A stretch of DNA of 58,771 bases, taken from positions 71,652 to 130,422 of the forward strand of contig AVPN01000057.1 of NCBI GenBank assembly GCA_000695325.1. The letters run 5' to 3'. The DNA comes from Pleurobrachia bachei. Lineage: Eukaryota; Ctenophora; Tentaculata; Cydippida; Pleurobrachiidae. Shown here in pieces: positions 24,275 to 36,145 of the stretch. Positions within the stretch are counted from its first letter, which is position 1; every line of letters starts with the position of its first letter. Under the pieces are notes generated by a model. It saw only the letters and a program-made list of their open reading frames with translations, was not told the DNA's origin and did not search any database. A program made the position numbers and the translations under genes.

Positions 24275-24345
24275 GGCATGGATAGGGAGGGTTACCGTCC
24301 GACGGGGTTTGAACCCGCAACGAGAATCACAATGGCTCAGACTGT
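24275..24345 (-). repeat. tRNA T-arm-like sequence (possible SINE), KIF3B 3' flank
   Basis: On the minus strand GCGGG-TTCAAAC-CCCGT forms a perfect 5-bp stem with a 7-nt T-loop matching a pol III B box. A convincing A box and acceptor stem are missing, so this is not a tRNA gene. A second copy lies at about 25600-25670 through the tandem duplication. Confidence 0.45.
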
Positions 24346-24870
24346 TTTATTTTACCCAGTAAATTGTAAATAACTGTCACATACTTCCTGTAATTGTTGT
24401 TAATTGTTTGTTTTGTTCAAGGTTCATCCCATACACGTTTTTTTAACTTTGTAAAGTAAATTCTTTAAACGCAAAATTCACTTTTCTCAAAGCATGGCGA
24501 GACGTGATAGCAGTAGTCATTGATTTGATTTTCAAATCGATAGTAGTCATGTGGAATGGACCTTGTAAATATTATCAATAATATGTTATTATTCAATTTT
24601 ACTATTTTTTACTAAATCTAAGAATCTTAGTGGGAGTTCTATATTTTCGTTTCCTGGTGGGGTTTAAAAATAATAAATCAATTGTCTATTATCCCCCAGG
24701 ATCCTTTTCCTCTGCCCTCCCTCACAAACCCATCCTCACTGTAAATTCTAACCCACCCCACTATAACCCCCCATGCTCACTAACCCCCCAGTCTGAACCC
24801 ACCCCTCACTCCACCCCACTCCACCCGGCACCGAACTGACAACTCTAACCCACCCCACCCCCACTCTCAG

Positions 24871-25369
24871 CACGTTCTGTGGAATGAAGAGATTGGTGAG
24901 TGGCAGCTACACTATGTGGCCTACACGGGCAATAATATGAGGCAGCGAACACCAACACCGCCACCTCAATCGTTCGAACAGTTTGTAAGCTACAATATTT
25001 GTTGAGTAACCCCTTACCTACAAATTGCGACCCTTTCAATCCTTTTGGTGCACATCAGTTTCTAAAAACTAAAGCACCATCTGTTGGGTTTTCCTTCACT
25101 GAAAATTATGGTATAGAATGTTTCTTCCATAACTTGTAACGTAATTGCATAACCTGACACCCTATTTCCAGGATAAAGAGTTGGATATGGTATATTGGAC
25201 GTACGGAAACTTGGCTCCTGCGCCTAAGAAAAAGAAGGAGAGGAAAGACAAAGAGAAAAAGAAGAGGAGGAAGAAAAAGGAGCAACAACTTGAATCTGAC
25301 CAGCCGGGCTCTGTCATGGTTATCCCTGATCCACCTCCTGTTCGACCGGGCACTGCTTTCCGCCGGTGA
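24871..25369 (+). pseudogene. Redundant copy of KIF3B exons 15-16
   Basis: Exon copies at 24871-24984 and 25172-25369 encode the same [10 protein letters not shown] tail and Lys-rich C-terminus as 23544-24042. They lie downstream of the first stop codon, so they are either alternative terminal exons with an identical product or a haplotype copy. Confidence 0.8.
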
Positions 25370-25800
25370 TAAAAGGCTGATAAGTGAGCTGGACTCAATG
25401 TAGTGGGGAAATATAAATGTTTGAGCTGGACTCATAATAGAAGTTGTTGAGTAAAATGGAAGAGAGATCAGAGTGAATCGCGATTAATCGTTTTGATACA
25501 GTTACACTAACACAGTAGACTTGATTACTAAAGTTTGTAAATAAGTGCAGTGGGGCTGCCAATACATTATTACAGTATTAAAATATTTCAATCCTCGGCA
25601 TGGCATGGATAGGGAGGGTTACCGTCCGACGGGGTTTGAACCCGCAACGAGAATCACAATGGCTCAGACTGTTTTATTTTACCCAGTAAATTGTAAATAA
25701 CTGTCACATACTTCCTGTAATTGTTGTTAATTGTTTGTTTTGTTCAAGGTTCATCCCATACACGTTTTTTAACTTTGTAAAGTAAATTCTTTAAACGCAA

Positions 25801-27043
25801 AAATTGTGTACGCGCAAATAAATTAACGCGCACTAAACGTTTAACGCGCGGCGCGGTAAGATGAAAAACTTGAATATGAAAATTTCGGCTCCAAAAAACT
25901 TGAAACGTTTAAGATTTTTTTGAAATTTTGTTGAAAAGCGCTGCCTTATCCCTGTGCGTTGGAATGCGCTACAATCCCCTCGTTTGCGCCGCAACACCAA
26001 CTTCGGTGTCACTTGCATCTATTATAAACTGCCATATTGTTAAATCATCGCGAAAACTTCCGGGGCTTCGAAGACCGAAGTTCGATCACTAGACTTTGCT
26101 AACAGGGACTCTGTCCCTAGAAAGGGACGCCACTATACCCTACCTGTGAGGGTTTCAATCCCTCGGTATTGGCTACCTTACCCCGGACACTCAGGGACAC
26201 GCTGATTAATGAGTCGGTGGCCCGTGGCCCAGCTCCGTCCACGAATTAAGCAGTTTGCTGTCATTCGTCCGGTCAACGGGGAATCACGGACAACTGAGGG
26301 AATGTTTTCGTATTTCACACGGTCATGTTTCTCGGAATTGTAAACCCTACCATGGTCCATGAGTATGGCAGATGGCTATTGGCTACTTGAAGCTTCTCAC
26401 CGAGGCAGCAGTGATTCAACGGCATCAGGCGTTGAAATCACCACAAACTTCACCAACAGACAGACGCCATCTTAACCAGTTACACCGTACTATCCTTGAT
26501 CGACCCTCTCTCCTCGTACAACCTTCCATTGACCGGGCACAGCTTTTAAATTTGGATCCGGGCCCAGTCGATGTCTTTTATTTTTGGCAGTGTTGGACCC
26601 AACATTATGGCCGCGAAGAAATGAAAGCCGCCCACTGCCCCTGCTCTAATTGGGCAATTGTTTTGTTTCATCCTCTTGCTTGAACTTGAAGAAAATTGAT
26701 GTAGTAATAGACTGCTGACACGCTGGTACTAGCTTGGAAGCTGGAGGGAAACCACTCGGAACATTAGAATGATGATCATTCAAGGCAGTCTGACCTGCCT
26801 CAGCAGACCGTCTCGTGGTCACGCTTTAACTTGCCGCAGTACCTCCATGATTCAGATGTTGTTGAATGTAGATTGTTTGATTTGTATGATGTGTTTATTA
26901 TATGCAACATATTACTCAGCACAGCTAGATAGTAGGTCACACATGACCTATGTAGTAGACCTTACTAGTACATGATTGCAAGTATAGTTCCCTCGCGACC
27001 TGTAAATATACTGACTCTCTCGCACATTAGATTAGGGAAAGAT
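25801..27043. other. Intergenic region upstream of the MAP2K gene
   Basis: Begins with an A/T- and CGCG-rich stretch (25800-25870) like the elements near 10 kb. A frame at 26372-26683 (103 aa, MAIGYLKLLTEAAVIQRHQA...) matches nothing I recognise and has no splice or codon support. No clear gene is seen. Confidence 0.5.
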
Positions 27044-29053
27044 ATGTTTGCACAGAAAGATAATGCAGAGAGATCACGAAGAAGGGCCCCTCCCCCTGGA
27101 CTGGCCATCAGACCTCTAGGATTCAGGCCGGTACTTCAGAATGACTCAATGAGGCCCCCTGATCCTCCCGGTCCCGCTAACGTACTTGTCAAATCAGAGG
27201 AAACTATGCAGGTAATTAATTAATTAATTAGTTAATTAGTTAATTAGGTACCATGAAGGTACAATTAGTTACTTGCATATCTGTGGCTTTGTGTAACACA
27301 TCATTCATCAATAAATTACCTGATGCTTGTAATCCTGTGATCTATCTAGACCTTATCATTTTTAGAGGCCTGGTTTTCTTCCCCTTGGGAGGTCGATGGA
27401 CGGGAGGGCCTATGATAGACCACTAAAGGTGACAAATATAGCAGAAACAGGGGTGATATTTTTGTCATGATCTTGTTTTATAACACACACTGCATTCTGC
27501 AACACTTGGTTGTAGTACATGATCAGTAGCAGGAACCGACCGAATCAGGAAATACTGGTCGCTGATTGGTTGATAACCAGTCACGTGACCTAAATAACGA
27601 GTTCTGATTGGTTGTTTACTTGTTTCGGTCGGTTCCTGAGTAGTATGATCCCTGATCTCGCCTCAAATTACGTGTGGGCATATGATTAGTGTTGGGTGAG
27701 ATAAGAAAAACCTAATATCTTGTTTTTGTGTGCGTGTGTATGGAGAAATCTTGTCAAATCAAAGAATTACTGCCCTCTTTAGATAATTAAACATCACTTT
27801 TGGTACACCACTAACATTGTACATCATGTTACATGTACATCATGTTACATGTGCATTGTACAATTTACTCCATTACATTGTACAGCACCACCTAACTTGT
27901 GTGTATCTCCTCTCTAGGTAGACGGAAAGGAGTACCCCTGTAAAGTTGAGGACCTGATAGATAGAGGTGAAATCGGGAGAGGCCGCTTTGGATCTGTCCA
28001 CAAAATGTTCCATACTCCATCAGGTACAATATAGATTTTTTGCTGCTCAACTTTATTGCTCTTTGATCGAGCTATATTTGACAAATAGAGCTTGTTCGAT
28101 CAAAGAGTAAGAAAGAAAGTAGTATTTGTCGCTATATGATATCTAGCTCTCTAGCTCTGTGTGTGTGTTAGTTGCACCAAGCTCTGTACGTGTGTATGTT
28201 GTTGTGAATGCATACAATTGCGAGAAGTAGGTGCCAACACATACTTTCACACACACACACACACACCCAGGACATTCATTTTGTATCTCTCTCAAAGTTT
28301 TACAGTTAAATCTCATAATCGAAACGAGAATTAAATGCTCGCTAAATTCTATAGTAAACGGTTCATTATTTTATTGGCTTCCCGCAGTCAGATTTTATTA
28401 ATAATCCCACGCTACCGTCTCTATCGGCGAGATCAATTTAATTTCAATCACGTACAGATCTATTATTGCTTTTACACAAGAAATTACCTCCACAGATCTT
28501 TAACAATTAACAAGATACTCACTGTTACACATCAGATCTCTATCACACTGCGAAATAACCTCATTCCACAGAGCCACACTACTTCCACACCACTTCATCT
28601 CAGCCGCTCAGAAGAAGAAGATCACTTCATCTCATTGTGAGTAGGATACCTAATCCCTGGGCCACGTCTTACCCCCATAATGCTCTCCCCCCCTTTTTTG
28701 AAAAGGTTGTTGGTTACAGTTGAGGATCATTCTCTTACCTCTGTATCATACTCAGCCCCTCTTCTCACCCTCCTCTCTCCTTCTCCCTCTTACTCCCCCC
28801 TTTAGGAGTTGAGATGGCGGTGAAGCGATTGTTGGTTACAGTCGAGGAACGAGAACGGAGAAATCTTGAGACGGACCAGACAGTGATTATGAAAGCAGAG
28901 TGCCCTTTTATTGTCAAATTCTTTGGAACGCTCTTTAGGGAGGGAGAGGTAAGATGGCCCCCATTTAGCTTTCATCTACACTCTATTTTTGTCTTTTTCA
29001 CAATCATTCTCGATCCTTCTATCTCTCTCTCTCTCTCAATCATTCTCAATCCT

Positions 29054-29084
<31 letters not shown>

Positions 29085-31306
29085 GTTTCTCTCTCTTTCT
29101 CACTCTGTCTCTCTCTCCCTCTCTCTCTCTCCCTCTCTCTCTCTCTTTCTTTCTCTCTCTCCCTCTATATTTACGCTTCTTTATTTTTAATGTAGGCCCA
29201 TTGATTTTTCTTTAGAAGTAGTTGATCAACAAACTGATTCTTGCTGGGGGTCCTCGTTCCAAATATTCACACGAAATTACATTTCTTATTTCCTGCATAA
29301 AGAGAAAATCTACCTCCAAAAGCAATAATTGGCTAACTTCCAGCTCAGTCCCCTCTCTATGCACACATTCTCGTTATCTAATTTTACTACCCCTTGTTCC
29401 TTTTTTAACCCTTCTGTCTAACTTTTACATGGGTTTACCCTTATCTCTTACCCACCCTCTTGTTCGACTCTCTCTCTCTCCACGCCTCACAAACAAATAT
29501 AATCCACCCTCTACCTCCAATCATCTGTGGCTTTGTGTAACACATCATTCATCAATAAATTACCTGATGCTTGTAATCCTGTGATCTATCTAGACCTTAT
29601 CATTTTTAGAGGCCTGGTTTTCTTCCCCTTGGGAGGTCGATGGACGGGAGGGCCTATGATAGACCACTAAAGGTGACAAATATAGCAGAAACAGGGGTGA
29701 TATTTTTGTCATGATCTTGTTTTATAACACACACTGCATTCTGCAACACTTGGTTGTAGTACATGATCAGTAGCAGGAACCGACCGAATCAGGAAATACT
29801 GGTCGCTGATTGGTTGATAACCAGTCACGTGACCTAAATAACGAGTTCTGATTGGTTGTTTACTTGTTTCGGTCGGTTCCTGAGTAGTATGATCCCTGAT
29901 CTCGCCTCAAATTACGTGTGGGCATATGATTAGTGTTGGGTGAGATAAGAAAAACCTAATATCTTGTTTTTGTGTGCGTGTGTATGGAGAAATCTTGTCA
30001 AATCAAAGAATTACTGCCCTCTTTAGATAATTAAACATCACTTTTGGTACACCACTAACATTGTACATCATGTTACATGTACATCATGTTACATGTGCAT
30101 TGTACAATTTACTCCATTACATTGTACAGCACCACCTAACTTGTGTGTATCTCCTCTCTAGGTAGACGGAAAGGAGTACCCCTGTAAAGTTGAGGACCTG
30201 ATAGATAGAGGTGAAATCGGGAGAGGCCGCTTTGGATCTGTCCACAAAATGTTCCATACTCCATCAGGTACAATATAGATTTTTTGCTGCTCAACTTTAT
30301 TGCTCTTTGATCGAGCTATATTTGACAAATAGAGCTTGTTCGATCAAAGAGTAAGAAAGAAAGTAGTATTTGTCGCTATATGATATCTAGCTCTCTAGCT
30401 CTGTGTGTGTGTTAGTTGCACCAAGCTCTGTACGTGTGTATGTTGTTGTGAATGCATACAATTGCGAGAAGTAGGTGCCAACACATACTTTCACACACAC
30501 ACACACACACCCAGGACACCCAGGACATTCATTTTGTATCTCTCTCAAAGTTTTACAGTTAAATCTCATAATCGAAACGAGAATTAAATGCTCGCTAAAT
30601 TCTATAGTAAACGGTTCATTATTTTATTGGCTTCCCGCAGTCAGATTTTATTAATAATCCCACGCTACCGTCTCTATCGGCGAGATCAATTTAATTTCAA
30701 TCACGTACAGATCTATTATTGCTTTTACACAAGAAATTACCTCCACAGATCTTTAACAATTAACAAGATACTCACTGTTACACATCAGATCTCTATCACA
30801 CTGCGAAATAACCTCATTCCACAGAGCCACACTACTTCCACACCACTTCATCTCAGCCGCTCAGAAGAAGAAGATCACTTCATCTCATTGTGAGTAGGAT
30901 ACCTAATCCCTGGGCCACGTCTTACCCCCATAATGCTCTCCCCCCCTTTTTTGAAAAGGTTGTTGGTTACAGTTGAGGATCATTCTCTTACCTCTGTATC
31001 ATACTCAGCCCCTCTTCTCACCCTCCTCTCTCCTTCTCCCTCTTACTCCCCCCTTTAGGAGTTGAGATGGCGGTGAAGCGATTGTTGGTTACAGTCGAGG
31101 AACGAGAACGGAGAAATCTTGAGACGGACCAGACAGTGATTATGAAAGCAGAGTGCCCTTTTATTGTCAAATTCTTTGGAACGCTCTTTAGGGAGGGAGA
31201 GGTAAGATGGCCCCCATTTAGCTTTCATCTACACTCTATTTTTGTCTTTTTCACAATCATTCTCGATCCTTCTATCTCTCTCTCTCTCTCAATCATTCTC
31301 AATCCT

Positions 31307-31337
<31 letters not shown>

Positions 31338-33255
31338 GTTTCTCTCTCTTTCTCACTCTGTCTCTCTCTCCCTCTCTCTCTCTCCCTCTCTCTCTCTCTT
31401 TCTTTCTCTCTCTCCCTCTATATTTACGCTTCTTTATTTTTAATGTAGGCCCATTGATTTTTCTTTAGAAGTAGTTGATCAACAAACTGATTCTTGCTGG
31501 GGGTCCTCGTTCCAAATATTCACACGAAATTACATTTCTTATTTCCTGCATAAAGAGAAAATCTACCTCCAAAAGCAATAATTGGCTAACTTCCAGCTCA
31601 GTCCCCTCTCTATGCACACATTCTCGTTATCTAATTTTACTACCCCTTGTTCCTTTTTTAACCCTTCTGTCTAACTTTTACATGGGTTTACCCTTATCTC
31701 TTACCCACCCTCTTGTTCGACTCTCTCTCTCTCCACGCCTCACAAACAAATATAATCCACCCTCTACCTCCAATCCCTCCCACTCTTCACCTCCACTCCC
31801 TTGCCTTGCTTGACCCTGTTTCCCGGGTTTAAACAAAGCAACCACCCCCAGGTTTGGATATGTATGGAAAAACTAGATACCTCCCTGTTTAACCTGTACC
31901 CCTCCCCAGGTTTGGATTTGTATGGAAAAACTAGATACCTCCCTGTTTAACCTGTACCGGTTTGTCTACCAGAAGATGGGTACTAACATACCCGAGAAAG
32001 CGATGGGAAAGATAGTGGTGTCAGTGGTTAATGCTCTCAACTACCTGAAAGAAGGGGTAGGTAGACGCGGGATTGTTCTGGTAAAGAAGGATTTTTGAAG
32101 AACTTCACGACCTGTGTGATGGCAATGCCACAATCTCAAAAGTTACCGTGTTTTAGTAAGAGTTTTACAGACTCAAAAGTACTGAACTACAAGCATCTCA
32201 GAAAGCACTATTATAACAAACATCCCTCTCTTTCTTTTCAGATAAGTTATCTACACAGAGTATCATAACAAACACCTCCCTCTCTTTTCAGATAAGCTAT
32301 CTACACACTGTGTTTTAGTTAGTTTTAGCTAGTTTTTCAAAGCACTATTATAACATATCTCTCTTTTCAGATCAGCTATCTGCATAGAGACGTGAAGCCA
32401 AGCAACATCCTGATTAATCGATTAGGACAGGTAATGTATAATATCCTTCACATTAACTTCATATTAATATCTTACTTCACAGATTAAACCATGTACACGG
32501 AAAGGTTACATCATCAGATTACCACTCCCATTTCCATCTAAATATTACCATTTACCACATTCCTCTTCCTCTCAGGTGAAATTGTGTGATTTCGGTATCA
32601 GTGGAAAGCTAGTGAACAGTATTGCGCAGACCAAAGAGGTGGGGTGTAAACTATACATGGCCCCAGAAAGGATAGACCCCTCATTAGGTAAATCCCTAGG
32701 TAGCTCCCCAGAAAGGATAGACCCCTCGTTAGGTGAGAAACACGCTCTTCAGACGACTTAGTTATAATAGCAGAGTCTTTCTAGGCAATCAATTTTTGGG
32801 CTGAGAGCTAAGCAATTAACAAATTAAAACAAGAGGTTTTGACAAATAGTTCTAGTTGTTTATACTTTATTCCTGCTAATAATAATAACCCATATCATAT
32901 ATCTCCTCCAGGCCGGGAAGGTTTTGGTGTGAGGTCTGATATTTGGTCACTTGGTATCACTGTGATAGAGCTATCCACGGGAAAGTTCCCTTACCCAGAG
33001 TGGAACAGTGTGTTTGACCAGCTGCAAGGTGTGGTAAAGGGTGACCCACCACAACTGCCATCTGACCAAGGATTCTCCGAAAACTTCAGGGATTTTGTGT
33101 TCAAGTGTCTACTAAAGGATGTAGATCAACGTCCCAAGTACCAACAACTACTACAACACCCCTTTATTCTTGAGAGTGAGGCTTGTAGCTTTGATCTACC
33201 AGAGTGGGTTGCAATGGTGTTGAATAGGGCAGAAGAAATGGGGGAGAAACTGTGA
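27044..33255 (+). CDS. MAP2K4: MAP kinase kinase, MKK4 (MAP2K4)-like
   Basis: Dual-specificity kinase that phosphorylates the TxY loop of JNK/p38-type MAP kinases in cytosolic stress signalling. Exons: 27044-27211, 27918-28023, 28806-28948, 31910-32056, 32371-32430, 32576-32687, 32912-33255, in frame to 359 aa. Motifs in order: GRGRFGSV glycine loop, MAVKRL with the catalytic Lys, [12 protein letters not shown] hinge, HRDVKPSN catalytic loop, DFGISG, an activation loop with Ser and Thr four apart (SIAQT), MAPERIDP, and the MKK4-typical [13 protein letters not shown] / [10 protein letters not shown] basic, proline-rich N-terminus ([16 protein letters not shown]) may be a MAPK docking site. Exons 2 and 3 occur twice (copies at 30162-30267 and 31059-31201). 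An upstream in-frame ATG at 26972 is possible; 27044 is preferred because the product then starts just before the docking-like region. Confidence 0.9.
27530..27638 (+). mobile_element. 109-bp MITE, copy 1
   Basis: Terminal inverted repeats CAGGAACCGACCGAA / TTCGGTCGGTTCCTG bound a core containing two CTGATTGGTTG-type boxes and GTCACGTGACC. No coding capacity. MAP2K4 intron 1. Confidence 0.85.
29774..29882 (+). mobile_element. 109-bp MITE, copy 2 (in duplicated unit)
   Basis: Same element as at 27530, carried by the second unit of the MAP2K4 tandem duplication, so not an independent insertion. Confidence 0.85.
31852..31960 (+). repeat. Duplicated acceptor and exon head, MAP2K4 exon 4
   Basis: CCCCAG|GTTTGGAT.TGTATGGAAA through CTGTTTAACCTGTACC occurs at 31852 and again at 31910. 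Only the second continues into FVYQKMG. Confidence 0.88.
32242..32400 (+). repeat. Triplicated acceptor and exon head, MAP2K4 exon 5
   Basis: TTTTCAG|ATAAGYTATCTACACA lies at 32242 and 32292, before the functional TTTTCAG|ATCAGCTATCTGCATAGA at 32371, which encodes [12 protein letters not shown]. The first two lack the rest of the exon. Confidence 0.82.
32655..32740 (+). repeat. Duplicated exon tail and donor, MAP2K4 exon 6
   Basis: CCAGAAAGGATAGACCCCTC followed by RTTAG|GT occurs at about 32663-32687 and again about 48 nt later. The first donor (32688) is in phase with exon 7. Confidence 0.85.
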
Positions 33256-33331
33256 GAGGAAGAGGTTGTGAAGAGACGCAGTGAGCTTGAGATTTAATGA
33301 TCTACCCAGTGAGAGAGTGTTGTACAGGGTG

Positions 33332-33603
33332 TCACTGCATTGTTGGACCCTTTCATTTAGGTTCTCAACACGGCTTAGACTACTAGGGAAATCAAGCTAA
33401 ACAGTTGTATTCTAAAATTGAAGAAATTAAAACAGAGCGACGATCAATATATTTCTGGACGGTTACGTGAAGAAAAATATTCATAAGGGCTTGGGCGTTC
33501 TATTATCGTTTGATAAATTCCACTAGTAGACCAAAATAACTTGCTCAAGCCGGATATCATGACCAATACAGAAAGGGTTCAATATTGCGGGGACACCCTG
33601 TAT
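33332..33603. mobile_element. Tc1/mariner-type MITE (CAGGGTGTC termini), copy 1
   Basis: CAGGGTGTC...GACACCCTG termini are each flanked by TA, the target duplication of Tc1/mariner elements. About 270 bp, no ORF. A lone CAGGGTGTC terminus also lies near 19711 and 21060. Confidence 0.72.
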
Positions 33604-34412
33604 AATGTTTGTTGTGTGCATTCCTTCATGTACATGATGTGGACTAAGTCCATTACATTCGACCTAGAGGTCGAAACATACACCCCTTGAAGCCCCGTTA
33701 TACTAATCACATGTCTTCACGCGTGTGACAATTTAGCAATAAAAAATAGATAATTAACAATGATTAAGTGTGATATACTAAGAGAAGGAGATTCCCGGTG
33801 TACCTTTTTTTCTTTCCCGCGTTATACTATTTACCTGTTTTACCTGTTTTCTACCCCGTTTTATACAGGAGCGAGAGAGAGAAAGAAAGATTGAGAAAGC
33901 TGAGAGAGAAATATATAGATAGAGAAAGAGATAGAGAGAGAGCGAGAGAGAGATAGATAGAGAAAGAGAGCGAAAGAGAGATAGAGAGAGAAATTGATAA
34001 ACGAGAAGTACAAGAGAATAGCGTTTTTTGTATCTTGCTGCTTTTTCCAACAATGTGTGTGTACGTACGATGTGTGTTTGTGTGAGCGTGTATAGAAATA
34101 TCATGGAGCTAATAATTTCATATTCCATCCATCATCATCACGTTGGGTTTCGGATATTGTTATGTTCTAACCCTCCTTTACATAAAGGAGGCACCCGAAA
34201 CACGGGACTCGGGTACCCCTTATAGCTCCTCTCTCTCCTAATATGTTTGTTACCAAGTGCTATGTGTGTATGTACGTGACGTGTATTTGGGGGGATACAA
34301 TATATAGCTGCTGTAAAAGGAGAAACACACACGTCCCTCAGAGATATGACTAGGAATTATGAAGTTTGGGGATAGTAAATCAGGGATATATCCATTCATT
34401 GAGCGTGTTTAT

Positions 34413-34516
34413 CAGGAACCGACCGAATCAGGAAATACTGGTCCCTGATTGGCTGATAACCAGTCACGTGACCTAAATAACGAGTTCTGATTGGTTGTTG
34501 TGTCGGTCGGTTCCTG
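34413..34516 (+). mobile_element. MITE, copy 3 (104 bp)
   Basis: Same termini and core as the 27530 copy with a slightly shorter right half. It lies downstream of MAP2K4 and is an independent insertion. Confidence 0.85.
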
Positions 34517-34778
34517 GTGTGTTTATATAGAAGATGTGAAGATGTATTGGATTTATTGAGAGAGTGGTGCGGCGATATTTGTACAAACTCTCCATATGCA
34601 GTGTTATACTACTCATTCTCATGTACACTTTACAGCTTTGATCTACCAGAGTGGGTTGCAATGGTGTTGAATAGGGCAGAAGAGATGGGGGAGAAACTGT
34701 GAGAGTGAAGAGGTTGTGAAGAGACGCAGTGAGCTTGAGATTTAATGATCTACCCAGTGAGAGAGTGTTGTACAGGGT

Positions 34779-35052
34779 GTCACTGCATTGTTGGACCCAA
34801 AGTAAATCCAAGAGTTGTGCCGAATCTGATGATCCCTTTAGTTCGATTACAGTTGTATTCTAAAATTGAAGAAATTAAAACAGAGCGACGATCAATATAT
34901 TTCTGGACGGTTACGTGAAGAAAAATATTCATAAGGGCTTGGGCGTTCTATTATCGTTTGATAAATTCCACTAGTAGACCAAAATAACTTGCTCAAGCCG
35001 GATATCATGACCAATACAGAAAGGGTTCAATATTGCGGGGACACCCTGTATA
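34779..35052. mobile_element. Tc1/mariner-type MITE, copy 2 (duplicated unit)
   Basis: Same element in the second tandem unit. Fifty internal bases (34799-34848) are the in-place complement of copy 1. Confidence 0.72.
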
Positions 35053-35870
35053 ATGTTTGTTGTGTGCATTCCTTCATGTACATGATGTGGACTAAGTCCA
35101 TTACATTCGACCTAGAGGTCGAAACATACACCCCTTGAAGCCCCGTTATACTAAAATACTAATCACATGTCTTCACGCGTGTGACAATTTAGCAATAAAA
35201 AATAGATAATTAACAATGATTAAGTGTGATATACTAAGAGAAGGAGATTCCCGGTGTACCTTTTTTTCTTTCCCGCGTTATACTATTTACCTGTTTTACC
35301 TGTTTTCTACCCCGTTTTATACAGGAGCGAGAGAGAGAAAGAAAGATTGAGAAAGCTGAGAGACTTTATATATCTATCTCTTTCTCTATCTCTCTCTCGC
35401 TCTCTCTCTATCTTAGAGAAAGAGAGCGAAAGAGAGATAGAGAGAGAAATTGATAAACGAGAAGTACAAGAGAATAGCGTATTTTTTGTATCTTGCTGCT
35501 TTTTCCAACAATGTGTGTGTACGTACGATGTGTGTTTGTGTGAGCGTGTATAGAAATATCATGGAGCTAATAATTTCATATTCCATCCATCATCATCACG
35601 TTGGGTTTCGGATATTGTTATGTTCTAACCCTCCTTTACATAAAGGAGGCACCCGAAACACGGGACTCGGGTACCCCTTATAGCTCCTCTCTCTCCTAAT
35701 ATGTTTGTTACCAAGTGCTATGTGTGTATGTACGTGACGTGTATTTGGGGGGATACAATATATAGCTGCTGTAAAAGGAGAAACACACACGTCCCTCAGA
35801 GATATGACTAGGAATTATGAAGTTTGGGGATAGTAAATCAGGGATATATCCATTCATTGAGCGTGTTTAT

Positions 35871-35989
35871 CAGGAACCGACCGAATCAGGAAATACTGGT
35901 CCCTGATTGGCTGATAACTGATTGGCTGATAACCAGTCACGTGACCTAAATAACGAGTTCTGATAGGTTGTTGTGTCGGTCGGTTCCTG
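35871..35989 (+). mobile_element. MITE, copy 4 (119 bp, internal 15-bp repeat)
   Basis: Copy of the 34413 element in the next tandem unit, with the box CTGATTGGCTGATAA repeated once more. Confidence 0.85.
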
Positions 35990-36145
35990 GTGTGTTTATA
36001 TAGAAGATGTGAAGATGTATTGGATTTATTGAGAGAGTGGTGCGGCGATATTTGTACAAACTCTCCATATGCAGTGTTATACTACTCATTCTCATGTACA
36101 CTTTACCACTCTCGTATTTTATTGTATCCCCCCCACCTCCCCCCC

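Larger units (their letters stand above)
27279..31773 (+). repeat. Tandem duplication of MAP2K4 exons 2-3 (about 2.25 kb units)
   Basis: Unit 1 (27279-29522) and unit 2 (29523-31773) are nearly identical, including introns, an embedded 109-bp MITE and a CT-rich tract. Small differences include an extra CCAGGACA in unit 2 near 30515. Exons 2 plus 3 sum to 249 nt, so inclusion of both pairs would stay in frame. Confidence 0.95.
33187..36107 (+). repeat. Tandem duplication of the MAP2K4 3' end and flank (about 1.45 kb units)
   Basis: Unit 1 (33187-34633) and unit 2 (34634-36107). Unit 2 starts inside the last exon, so 34634-34702 repeats the C-terminus [20 protein letters not shown] without an acceptor. 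Two 50-nt blocks (33351-33400 versus 34799-34848; 33908-33957 versus 35364-35413) are non-reversed complements of each other. Confidence 0.95.

Noticed and set aside
24275-24345. tRNA gene
   Set aside because: Only the T-arm is convincing; no acceptor stem, anticodon arm or clear A box.
26372-26683. 103-aa ORF upstream of MAP2K4
   Set aside because: No recognisable motif, no splice or promoter support; kept only as a note in the intergenic entry.
28814-31468. Ser/Leu-rich ORFs (SLSLSLS) in MAP2K4 introns
   Set aside because: Frame run-on of exon 3 through its donor into CT microsatellite DNA.
33351-34848. A normal inversion as explanation for the complemented blocks
   Set aside because: The reverse complement of the block does not match; only the same-direction complement does, over all 50 positions.
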